From Aquaticitalea lipolytica (lineage in GTDB: Bacteria > Bacteroidota > Bacteroidia > Flavobacteriales > Flavobacteriaceae): a stretch of DNA of 64,000 nt. The notes below the pieces were generated by a model. It ran no database searches, was not told where the DNA came from, and was given only the letters and a program-made list of their open reading frames with translations. Positions within the stretch are counted from its first letter, which is position 1; every line of letters starts with the position of its first letter. Location: positions 1,060,641 through 1,124,640 of the forward strand of contig NZ_BMIC01000001.1 in the NCBI RefSeq assembly GCF_014641635.1. The letters run 5' to 3'. A program made the position numbers and the translations under genes. Of this stretch, positions 8,823 to 16,092 are shown one piece after another.

Positions 8823-9665
8823 ATGACCACCACCATCATTTTAGGGATTGGTCTCGAATACGTCGATACCATTTTTCAGACCATACAGAACAGCGCATTC
8901 TCGCAATACACCATTGCCGGGATGAAAACGCTTGCCGTGCTGTTCTTTTTGGTCAACATCCTTAAAAAATATAACGAAGGCGTGGCTGATAGGGATGGCT
9001 ATTCCTGGGGATTGAGTCCGGGCGAGCTGGCCAAGAATTTTGCCATTGTTCTTTTGGTCATTTTCTCTACGCAAATTTTAGGTTTTTTTGACGATATTTT
9101 GGTGGCCATAGAAGGTCAATACAGGGGAACGGCACCTGCCTTGTTACCATTGCAAATGCAGGATATTCCCATTGAAGAGGAAATCGGGTTTGTACAGGCC
9201 GCACAAGCGGCAATGGCATTGTTGTACGAAGCATTGGTAACACCGTTGTACGGTTTCAAGATATTTGCATTCATCGTCAGTATTATTCTGTGGATTTTGG
9301 ATTTGTTCATTTATCCACTTTTCCTTGCTGAACGCTTTTTCTTGTTAGGCATAATGCAGGCATTCTTTCCTTTGGTCATCAGCTTGGCGGTCTTTGAAAA
9401 ATTCCGGTCGCTTGCGTACAACTTCTTCAAACTGTATGCAGCCGTTTATATGCTCGTGCCGGCTTTCTTTTTGGTCAACGTCTTTATCAATGCCATCTAC
9501 AACGAAATCAATACCAATTTCTGGACCAATCTATTCGGTACGGATGTTGGCCAAGGCTTTTTTGCCCCTGTGGTGCAATTAGGCTCCGTTGTGTTCATTG
9601 TGTTCCTAAAGTTTAAGTTATATAGGCGTGCCACCTCATTTACCCTCAGATTGTTCAGCAACTAA
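8823..9665 (+). CDS. traJ: Conjugative transfer protein TraJ (VirB6-like)
   Basis: This 280-residue polytopic inner-membrane protein has about six hydrophobic segments (near 30-47, 65-90, 140-165, 168-195, 200-222, 245-265). The LLGIMQAFFPLVISLAVFEKF stretch (LLGIMQAFFPL then VISLAVFEKF) is typical of TraJ of Bacteroidetes elements. VirB6-like proteins form part of the inner-membrane path for DNA. It is directly downstream of traI and upstream of traK, as in CTnDOT. Confidence 0.88.
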   Translation: MTTTIILGIGLEYVDTIFQTIQNSAFSQYTIAGMKTLAVLFFLVNILKKYNEGVADRDGYSWGLSPGELAKNFAIVLLVIFSTQILGFFDDILVAIEGQYRGTAPALLPLQMQDIPIEEEIGFVQAAQAAMALLYEALVTPLYGFKIFAFIVSIILWILDLFIYPLFLAERFFLLGIMQAFFPLVISLAVFEKFRSLAYNFFKLYAAVYMLVPAFFLVNVFINAIYNEINTNFWTNLFGTDVGQGFFAPVVQLGSVVFIVFLKFKLYRRATSFTLRLFSN

Positions 9666-9675
9666 ACCTATCAAA

Positions 9676-10305
9676 ATGAAAACACCGTACAAAAACATTT
9701 ATGCCGTCCTAAAAACAAATCGGTTCATCGTGCTTGCCGTGGTTATCTCTGCGGCATTGTCGAGCTTCTTTTCGGTTTGGATGGCTCATACCATTAACAA
9801 AAGGGCATTAAACAGTGCCTTTGCCGTCAACACCGATGGTTCGGTGATTCCATTAACGTTGGTCGTGCAACAAGAAAATTTTAAGGTCGAGGCCTTGTCG
9901 CACTTGCAACTGTTCCACACCTATTTCTATAACATCGATGCGAGCAATTATGAAAAAAATCTGGAAAAGGCACTTTGGTTGGGCAACAGTTCTGTAGATA
10001 ACCTCTATCGTCAGAAAAAAGCGGACGGGGTCTATAACCGATTGCTGCAATATTCCCTGGTTCAAAAAGTGTTGAGTATCGATTCCCAAATCGAGAAACG
10101 GGATGACACCTATGCATTCAGAACGGTAACCATTTTTGAAATCAACCGTGGTTCTACCATTGACACCTACGAATTGGTCTCTATTGGAAACCTGATTACC
10201 GTTGATAGGAACTTTCCCAACAATCCGCACGGGCTGCTCATCACCGAATATTTCGAGAACTCATTAAGAAAAATTGAGCCGACCAGCCTGCCGTCGGGCA
10301 GGTAA
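9676..10305 (+). CDS. traK: Conjugative transfer protein TraK (VirB8-like)
   Basis: This protein of about 209 residues has one N-terminal transmembrane helix (about 14-35, FIVLAVVISAALSSF) and a periplasmic domain with the TraK pattern LFHTYFYNIDASNYEKNLEKAL (LFHTYFYNID, then NYEKNLEKAL). VirB8-type proteins nucleate the periplasmic channel. The ATG at 9676 is chosen over an upstream start inside traJ. The last codons, before the stop at 10303, are built from a CCTGCC/GGCAGG hairpin (10287-10302), so the C-terminal residues may be an acquired extension. Confidence 0.88.
   Translation: MKTPYKNIYAVLKTNRFIVLAVVISAALSSFFSVWMAHTINKRALNSAFAVNTDGSVIPLTLVVQQENFKVEALSHLQLFHTYFYNIDASNYEKNLEKALWLGNSSVDNLYRQKKADGVYNRLLQYSLVQKVLSIDSQIEKRDDTYAFRTVTIFEINRGSTIDTYELVSIGNLITVDRNFPNNPHGLLITEYFENSLRKIEPTSLPSGR
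10286..10303. repeat. CCTGCC-GTCG-GGCAGG hairpin at the traK 3' end
   Basis: A perfect 6-bp GC-rich stem with a 4-nt loop lies across the last traK codons and its stop. It has no U-run, so it is not a classical terminator. Similar CCTGCC palindromes are dispersed in many flavobacterial genomes (from memory), so it may be an inserted palindromic unit that slightly lowers downstream expression. Confidence 0.5.
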
Positions 10306-10327
10306 TCGGCAATTAAAAACTACTATT

Positions 10328-11269
10328 ATGAAAGTTAAAGTTGAAAAGAACAAAATAGTATTTGCCATTGTCCTGGCCACGCTGCTCATTTTCCTTATTT
10401 CCTATTCGGTTATGGTTATGGGCGATGACGAAAGCGACAATGAAAATCTGGAACAGACCTTGGTGCCCGAGCTGGAAGAAGAACAAAAGGAATATGATTC
10501 CAAACTGGATGCCATCAATGATTTAAAAGAAGTACGGGAAACCAATGCACCAAGCATTTATGATGAAAAGCTGTTGGATTCTACCGGACTTTACAATCCC
10601 GACCTACCCGAATTGGAAAAACAGCGCATCGTGGACAGTATCTATAAATCCAACAGGATTAACTATTCCGAAAGGACGTATCGGAATATCGGAACAAAAA
10701 GGGTTGTCCAAAAAACCGAACAGAAAATTGATTCTTCCGAAATCATTGCCGAACAAAAAATCAAGGCCAAGGAACTCGGTCTAGAACATCAATTGTTCTT
10801 TGCCTCGGATCCAAAGCGAAATGAAATTTCTGTGCTTGGTGCAACGGATGATGTTATTTATGTCGTGGTCAATGGCGACCAGACCGTTATGGTCAATTCC
10901 CGTTTACGGATGCGTTTGATGCAGGATGCGACCATTAACGGCAAGCGCATTCCGAAAAATACCGATGTCTTTGGTTTTATAAGCTTTCAGCCTAATCGTG
11001 CCCTTATCGAAATAGAAAATATCGACCATCATCCCACAAGCCTAAAGGCAATTGATTTTCAGGATGGCAGCGAGGGCATCTATGTACAGAATAGTTTCAG
11101 GGCAGAGGCCACGGGCGAAGTGCTGGACGATATTATTCAGGACATCAACGTGCCTGGTGTTCCCCAAGTCGGCGGTGTCAGTAAAGTGCTTCGCCGAAGA
11201 AACCGAAACGTAAAGGTGACAGTGCTCAATAATTACAAACTCATTTTAAAATCCGACAATCGGCAATAA
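10328..11269 (+). CDS. traM: Conjugative transfer protein TraM (VirB10-like)
   Basis: This protein of about 313 residues has an N-terminal membrane anchor (about 9-30, IVFAIVLATLLIFLI), a charged and partly coiled stretch (about 40-150), and a C-terminal TraM domain with VNSRLRMRLMQDATINGKRIPKNT (VNSRLRMRLMQD, then INGKRIPKNT), a hallmark of TraM/VirB10 beta-barrel domains. It links the inner-membrane energy source to the outer pore. The ATG at 10328 gives a clean anchor; an earlier in-frame start lies within traK. CTnDOT has traL between traK and traM; here there is only a 22-nt gap. Confidence 0.88.
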   Translation: MKVKVEKNKIVFAIVLATLLIFLISYSVMVMGDDESDNENLEQTLVPELEEEQKEYDSKLDAINDLKEVRETNAPSIYDEKLLDSTGLYNPDLPELEKQRIVDSIYKSNRINYSERTYRNIGTKRVVQKTEQKIDSSEIIAEQKIKAKELGLEHQLFFASDPKRNEISVLGATDDVIYVVVNGDQTVMVNSRLRMRLMQDATINGKRIPKNTDVFGFISFQPNRALIEIENIDHHPTSLKAIDFQDGSEGIYVQNSFRAEATGEVLDDIIQDINVPGVPQVGGVSKVLRRRNRNVKVTVLNNYKLILKSDNRQ

Positions 11270-11285
11270 TTTAATTCCTATCACA

Positions 11286-12110
11286 ATGAAAACTTACATC
11301 CTATCACTGCTATTGATTTGCCCAATCTTTATAACGGCACAACAAACCCTGGACACCATATATGCCAATGACCAAAAGAACGTTGCCCTGTTCTTTCCAG
11401 AACCAATTCGTCAGGGCATCACAGGTTCAGAGAATTTTGTCTTTACCTATAACCGGGAAAAGGAACAATATTTTGGCTTGTTGCAGGCCAAGCCCGGAAA
11501 GGAAAGTAATCTGCTAGTAATCAACCGAAATGGCGCCATTTTTTCGTATATTGTATGTTACAGAGAGCAGCTTGAAAAGCTGAATTATTTTATCCCGATG
11601 GATAGCAGTATAGGCAATGAAAGGCCTGTATTTATTGAAAACGAGGGGCAGCTAAACCCTGTAAGGGAAATTGGAAATCGGACTTATTATTATCAAAAAT
11701 TCTGTTCCTATCTGCTGACCCGAAAACATCGCATCGGAAGGATAAAAAAACGAAGCGAGGGCATTGTTCTGAGCATCGAAAATATTGTTTTTGACAGAGA
11801 GGAACTGTACTTCGTGATTCGCATTGAGAACAAATCCACATTGGATTACGATTTGAATTTTTTGAACTTTTCGGTCGAGACCCGACAAAAGGGAAGGAAA
11901 AAATCCTTGCAAAGCCTGCATCAAGAACCGCTCTTTGTCCACGACCGACCTAGCAAAATAGCTGAAGGCGAAACCTCCAGATTGGTTTATGTGATGCCTA
12001 AATTTTCGTTGAGCGATGACCGCAGGGTGATTCTGGAACTGAACGAAAACAATGGCGAACGCAACCTGAAATTGAAGGTGTCCCATAATTTTATCAATAA
12101 CCCAAATTAG
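11286..12110 (+). CDS. traN: Conjugative transfer protein TraN (VirB9-like, DUF4138)
   Basis: This 274-residue exported protein has a signal peptide at about 1-18 (YILSLLLICPIFITAQ). The DUF4138/TraN fold follows, with DTIYANDQKNVALFFPEPI (DTIYANDQKN, then VALFFPEPI) near 21-40 and a LTRKHRIGRIKKR motif mid-protein. It probably forms the outer-membrane part of the channel with TraM. It sits 16 nt after traM and is followed after 6 nt by a lipoprotein gene with a frameshift. traO and later CTnDOT-type genes do not follow. Confidence 0.87.
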   Translation: MKTYILSLLLICPIFITAQQTLDTIYANDQKNVALFFPEPIRQGITGSENFVFTYNREKEQYFGLLQAKPGKESNLLVINRNGAIFSYIVCYREQLEKLNYFIPMDSSIGNERPVFIENEGQLNPVREIGNRTYYYQKFCSYLLTRKHRIGRIKKRSEGIVLSIENIVFDREELYFVIRIENKSTLDYDLNFLNFSVETRQKGRKKSLQSLHQEPLFVHDRPSKIAEGETSRLVYVMPKFSLSDDRRVILELNENNGERNLKLKVSHNFINNPN

Positions 12111-12116
12111 AATATT

Positions 12117-12481
12117 ATGAAAAGATTGGTCATTTATGCGTTGGTTCTGCTGCTTTTTGCCTGTGCAGAACAAAAGGAACTTTCCCCTGTCGAAACGGCT
12201 CAAATTGTTGCTGAAAGTTTTTACACTAAAGACAACACAACCCTAAAAAACCATACGACAAAAGAAGGCTATGACGGTATGGTGAGCATCCAGAATTTTG
12301 TGCCGGATGGAAATTCAAACGATTCAGATTTTAAGATATTGAATGAGAAAACCGATGGTGAAATTGCCTGGTAAAATTCTCTACTTCTTACGATTCAAAA
12401 CCTGAAACCTTCAAGCTGGTCAAACAAGATGGGCAATGGAAAGTTACACAGCAAGGTGTTAGGGAAAAAACGCCTTTTTAA
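12117..12481 (+). pseudogene. Lipoprotein gene with a -1 frameshift at the end of the tra operon
   Basis: The first frame gives 85 residues with a lipoprotein signal (VLLLFACAEQK, lipobox FAC at about residue 16), then stops at 12372. Adding one base at the TGG|TAA junction (about 12371) joins a second frame that runs to a stop at 12479-12481 and continues the same protein character (LVKQDGQWKVTQQG). That phrase is like the C-terminal strand of DUF4878/NTF2-like lipoproteins. The whole would be about 122 residues. No slippery heptamer is visible at the site, so a single-base deletion or a sequencing error is likelier than programmed frameshifting. It may have been an entry-exclusion or channel lipoprotein; that is a guess. 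Confidence 0.65.
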
Positions 12482-12494
12482 ACTTTCTCAATAG

Positions 12495-12540
12495 AAATGG
12501 CGACTCGGTTTTAAAAGCTCAAATCGCCATTTTTCATTTT
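12495..12540 (+). terminator. Terminator of the tra operon
   Basis: AAATGGCGA (12495-12503) pairs with TCGCCATTT (12524-12532), a 9-bp stem, followed by TTTCATTTT. It lies just after the frameshifted lipoprotein gene. The convergent dps gene ends at 12545, so the element may serve both directions. Confidence 0.75.
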
Positions 12541-12544
12541 CCGT

Positions 12545-13015
12545 TTATAGATGGGAACGCAGCATCCACGCCATTTTTTCGTGTTCTTCCAATAGTCCTC
12601 CCAACATTCCGGCAGAGCCCTCGTCCTTATACTTGTCGCTACATTGCCCTATGTTTTTACGGATTTCAACGATGATACTTTCGTGGTCTGATAGCAATGT
12701 TTTGATAAAGTCTTTTGATGTCGTGCCCTCTTCGTACTTTTCGGTCAACTGGGTCAATTCCAACATTTCCTTTAAGGATGAAGGTGGGAAATGCCCCAAC
12801 GAGCGAATTCGTTCTGCCAAATCGTCCACAAATCCGTCAATTTGGTCGAACTGTTCCTCAAAAAATTCGTGCATCGGTTTAAAATCGCTTCCTTGAACGT
12901 TCCAATGCGCCTTTTTTGTCTTTAGGAAAAGTGCAAATTCGTCCGCCAAGATTTTGCCCAATATGTCCGAGACCTCTTGTCTGTTTTCTGCGGAAATGCC
13001 AATGTTAACTTTCAT
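12545..13015 (-). CDS. dps: Dps-family ferritin-like DNA-protection protein
   Basis: This 156-residue protein has the Dps ferroxidase signature: KKAHWNVQGSDF at about 34-45 with H37, then HEFFEEQFDQIDGFVDDLAERI (HEFFEEQFDQI, then DGFVDDLAERI) carrying the Asp and Glu ligands. Dps dodecamers oxidise and store iron with peroxide and shield DNA. The N-terminus is short and lacks a lysine-rich tail, so DNA binding may be weak. It ends a minus-strand trio with the hydrolase (17 nt upstream) and a Crp-type regulator, and forms cargo between the tra and mobilisation blocks. Confidence 0.92.
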   Translation of the reverse strand: MKVNIGISAENRQEVSDILGKILADEFALFLKTKKAHWNVQGSDFKPMHEFFEEQFDQIDGFVDDLAERIRSLGHFPPSSLKEMLELTQLTEKYEEGTTSKDFIKTLLSDHESIIVEIRKNIGQCSDKYKDEGSAGMLGGLLEEHEKMAWMLRSHL

Positions 13016-13032
13016 TTTCAGATTGTTATTTG

Positions 13033-13725
13033 TTATGACAACGACTCTGCTGCTTCAAGAATCAATTTCGATATTTCGTCTGCCTTTGAAGCCAATGAAG
13101 CGTGGCTTGCATCCAGTTCAATCGTTTTTTTCGGGTTCATCCTTGCGCTCATTTCACGTTGCGTGTCGGGATGTATCATTTTGTCCCGGGTGGAAACTTG
13201 GTACCAAACGGGCTTTTTATTCCACGCAGGATTTTCCATTTCGTCCCCAAAACATTGTCCGCTAATCGCCTTTTGCGATAATGACATTACCAGAGCATCT
13301 TCATCGTTTACATCGGGACAGAATTCTCTTTGGAACTCATCATATTTTATCCATAAAAAGCCTTTGTCGTCAGGGGCAATGCTTCCACCACCAGAGGTTG
13401 GGCGCTTTGCCAAAAGTCCGCCCAAACTTTCGCCTTTGTCGGGCGCAAATGCAGCTATATAGACCAATCCGGTTACCTTGTCGTTGTTTCCAGCACCGGT
13501 TATCACGGCACCCCCGTAGGAATGACCGACCAACAGCACTTTGCCGTCCTGAGCATTTACCAGGTCGGTCGTTTTTTGCACATCGTCCGCCAACGAGGTC
13601 AGAGGGTTTTGTACCGCACGAACTTTGTAACCCGCCTTTGCGAGTTTTGGGATTACGCCTTTCCAATGTGAACCGTCACCCCAGGCACCGTGTACCAATA
13701 CGATTGTTATGTTTTTTGTTGCCAT
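13033..13725 (-). CDS. Alpha/beta hydrolase
   Basis: This 230-residue serine hydrolase has the oxyanion region VHGAWGDGSHW (about 11-21), nucleophile elbow GHSYGG with S69, and catalytic His H208 in DASHASL. A GCAWGDGSHW-type N-terminus and the short length place it with the EstC/salicylate-esterase-like group often annotated as alpha/beta hydrolase of unknown substrate. No signal peptide is seen, so it is cytoplasmic. It lies between a Crp-type regulator (65 nt upstream) and dps. The substrate is unknown. Confidence 0.88.
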   Translation of the reverse strand: MATKNITIVLVHGAWGDGSHWKGVIPKLAKAGYKVRAVQNPLTSLADDVQKTTDLVNAQDGKVLLVGHSYGGAVITGAGNNDKVTGLVYIAAFAPDKGESLGGLLAKRPTSGGGSIAPDDKGFLWIKYDEFQREFCPDVNDEDALVMSLSQKAISGQCFGDEMENPAWNKKPVWYQVSTRDKMIHPDTQREMSARMNPKKTIELDASHASLASKADEISKLILEAAESLS

Positions 13726-13790
13726 AGTATAAATGTTTTTAGTTAAGACATTAAGGTAGGATATACTGGACAGAATTTCGTTACCTTAAG

Positions 13791-14366
13791 TTAAGTTTTT
13801 TGCAGTCGCCTTCTAATCCTGCTCAAAGACTGTGGGGTGATGCCCAAATAGCTTGCAATGTGCTTTTGAGGCACGTTCCGGAAGATTTCGGGGCTTTCTT
13901 CCAGAAGGTTGATATACCTTTTTTCGGCCGAAAAATAAAGTAGGTTCTCGATTCTTTTTATGGCATCCAGATAAATCCGTTCCGCCATTTTGCGCCCAAA
14001 TTCCTGCCAATAGGCTTCTTTAAGATAAAGTTTTTGTAAATCGTTTTTGTGCAATAAAAGCATTTCTGTTTTGCGCAATGCCTGAATATTGAGTTTGGAA
14101 GTTTTATTGTTCAGTATGCTTTCGTAATCCGTGAAAAATTGGTTTTTTGAGTGGATGTTGAAACTTTGATCCTCACCACTTTCATTGATGTAGAAACTTC
14201 GCAATGTTCCACTTTTCACAAATCCGAGGTGTTTGCATTTTTTTCCCTGTTTTAGGAAGAACTCCGACTTTTTGAGCGTTCTTTCCTTTAACAATCCGTA
14301 GAATTCATCGAAATGTTCAAGGTCCACTTGGAATAGGTCGCCATATTTTTGAAAATTGTCGTTCAC
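13791..14366 (-). CDS. Crp/Fnr-family transcriptional regulator
   Basis: This 191-residue protein has an N-terminal cyclic-nucleotide-binding-like beta barrel (about 20-120; LKKSEFFLKQGKKCKHLGFV split as LKKSEFFLKQG and KKCKHLGFV) and a C-terminal Crp-type HTH at about 162-188 (PQKHIASYLGITPQSLSRIRR, seen as HIASYLGI and SLSRIRRRL). The arginine-rich cAMP pocket of E. coli Crp is not evident, so it probably senses something else. This type is common in Bacteroidetes. It is the first gene of the minus-strand trio and probably controls the hydrolase and dps. Confidence 0.88.
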   Translation of the reverse strand: MNDNFQKYGDLFQVDLEHFDEFYGLLKERTLKKSEFFLKQGKKCKHLGFVKSGTLRSFYINESGEDQSFNIHSKNQFFTDYESILNNKTSKLNIQALRKTEMLLLHKNDLQKLYLKEAYWQEFGRKMAERIYLDAIKRIENLLYFSAEKRYINLLEESPEIFRNVPQKHIASYLGITPQSLSRIRRRLQKT

Positions 14367-14473
14367 TTTGTCTTTTTGGAATTGTACTTCGATAGGTTCA
14401 TAATTTTAGTTCGCATCCGTTTTATATTTTCATTTTAAATGAAGTCCATTCGATATTTGGAATCTTATTTTTT

Positions 14474-15724
14474 TTACCATTTAAAAGCTACTTCCATCAA
14501 TTCCATTTCCGCATTTTTTATTCCCAATTCTTTGGCTACTATTTTCCAATCTTTGACCACTGAAAGCACTTCATCCAGAATAGTATTCATCTCTTCTTCG
14601 CTCAGGCGAAAATATTCGCCCACGCTTTTCACCAAATCAAAGTCCAGAGCATTATCGTCCATATCGATATTTAGTGACAAGCCGTCCTTTTCTATGGATG
14701 GGTTTAAATCATAAGCTGGTGACAATACCCAGCCCTTATCCGTCAAAATAAACCCGTGATTTCGCAAGTGGTCGTCTGTGTTGGAAATCGCAATATTGAA
14801 CACGATGCGCCGCCAAAGTTGGTGCAAGTTCGCTTCAACATCAACACCATAATTTTCAATAAACTCGACAATCTCAAGATAGCTTGGTGAGGCATTCTTT
14901 ATTGAATCTTCGGTATTGCCGGTCATCGTCATTGCCGAGGCAAAGTGTATCCGTTTTTCAACTTTTCTATCGAATCGTTTGGTCAAGAAGGTATGGTATT
15001 GTCCGCTAATTTTTTCAACTTTGGATGCTGCCATATCGATGCCGGCAGCTATGGCCAATCGATAAGCCAAAAACTCCCAAAGGGCTTTGTCAATGGTATC
15101 GGCTTTTGATGGAAACTTGGCAATCCACAGATTTTTTTGTGCGTCGAAAATATTGGCTTTGGGTCTGGCTCCACCCAAGGATGAACCAGGTGCTATTAAA
15201 ACCGCAATCCATTTTCTGATGGCCTCACTTTGGTCATCACTTTCCAGTTGTTTAGCGGCTTCCTGTAAATCGCCTAACGATGACCAAGGCGGTGTTGGGG
15301 CTTGGGCATCGTTATCCAAAAAAGGACCGTCCAAATCTGTTTTAAAGCGTAAGGCCCCCATTCGGCTTTCATCGAACACACCAAGCAAATAATCCAGTTC
15401 ATAAAGATTTTTTGGTTTTTCATTGTTTGCCCTTGCGTCTTGTGCTGCTTTTCGCTTCATCAAGGTCTTGCCCCAAGTGTCCGGCATACTATCAAGGAAG
15501 ATTCCAAAATTCTCTTTGTTGGCAGGAAACTGTGGCCCGGAATAAAACTTAATATCAGGGTCAAGCAAACGTTGTGCATCTGTTTTTAACCAATCTTTGT
15601 CATATTCAAAACTGAAGGCTTTCTTTCCTTTGGCAAAATGTGCGGATAACGTACCTATGAGGGTCGGACCTTCCAAGCCCCCCCAGTCAGCAAAAACGTA
15701 TATGTCAAATTTTCCTTCTGCCAT
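14474..15724 (-). CDS. hipA: HipA-type toxin kinase
   Basis: This 416-residue HipA-family Ser/Thr kinase is complete. A GSSLGGARPK loop (about 183-192) is the family's N-terminal glycine-rich stretch. The catalytic loop SNTDDHLRNHGF has D317/D318 and the metal-binding SPAYDLNPS has D339. HipA of E. coli phosphorylates glutamyl-tRNA synthetase and causes growth arrest; the target of this homologue is not known. It lies 5 nt downstream of a HipB-like antitoxin gene. All key motifs are intact, so it is probably active. It is expected to stabilise the conjugative element. Confidence 0.92.
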   Translation of the reverse strand: MAEGKFDIYVFADWGGLEGPTLIGTLSAHFAKGKKAFSFEYDKDWLKTDAQRLLDPDIKFYSGPQFPANKENFGIFLDSMPDTWGKTLMKRKAAQDARANNEKPKNLYELDYLLGVFDESRMGALRFKTDLDGPFLDNDAQAPTPPWSSLGDLQEAAKQLESDDQSEAIRKWIAVLIAPGSSLGGARPKANIFDAQKNLWIAKFPSKADTIDKALWEFLAYRLAIAAGIDMAASKVEKISGQYHTFLTKRFDRKVEKRIHFASAMTMTGNTEDSIKNASPSYLEIVEFIENYGVDVEANLHQLWRRIVFNIAISNTDDHLRNHGFILTDKGWVLSPAYDLNPSIEKDGLSLNIDMDDNALDFDLVKSVGEYFRLSEEEMNTILDEVLSVVKDWKIVAKELGIKNAEMELMEVAFKW

Positions 15725-15729
15725 CTTTA

Positions 15730-16017
15730 TTATAATAAATCCAGATCTTGTAGTTTTCTGCCAAAGGCATCGTCATTGGCAAGCTTCAAGAAATCATCTT
15801 GAAGATTCAGTACCCTGAGCACATTAAAATACAGGCCAATGGCCACGGCCGGGTCTCCCTTTTCTATGCGATAAAGGGTAGCCCTGTGAATGCCCGCACG
15901 TTCGGAAACTTGCTCTGTCGTGAGCTTTCTTCGCTTTCGTGCCAGTTTGATGTTTTCACCGATCTGGTCAAAAATCTTCTGGTATTTGGGAAGCAATATG
16001 GTTTTCTTAGAATTCAT
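15730..16017 (-). CDS. hipB: HipB-type XRE-family antitoxin
   Basis: This protein of about 95 residues has a Cro/CI-type HTH at about 20-75 (IGENIKLARKRRKLT, then TEQVSERAGIHRATLYRIEKG seen as QVSERAGIHRATLYRIEKG). It would bind and silence HipA and repress its own operon. The ATG at 16017 is preferred over an in-frame TTG 21 nt upstream, which would add seven residues. The gene ends 5 nt before hipA in a normal antitoxin-toxin order. Confidence 0.88.
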   Translation of the reverse strand: MNSKKTILLPKYQKIFDQIGENIKLARKRRKLTTEQVSERAGIHRATLYRIEKGDPAVAIGLYFNVLRVLNLQDDFLKLANDDAFGRKLQDLDLL

Positions 16018-16092
16018 AATGTTGCTCTTTAACGACAAAAATACATTTTATGTTGTAAATAAGCAACTTTTTAAAATGATACAGACGTGCTT

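Noticed and set aside
12371-12377. Programmed -1 frameshifting in the lipoprotein gene
   Set aside because: The site TGGTAAA is not a slippery heptamer and no downstream pseudoknot is apparent within a suitable distance.
13281-13727. Plus ORF of 148 residues opposite the alpha/beta hydrolase
   Set aside because: The composition is rich in Arg and His, typical of an antisense shadow of a gene with full catalytic motifs.
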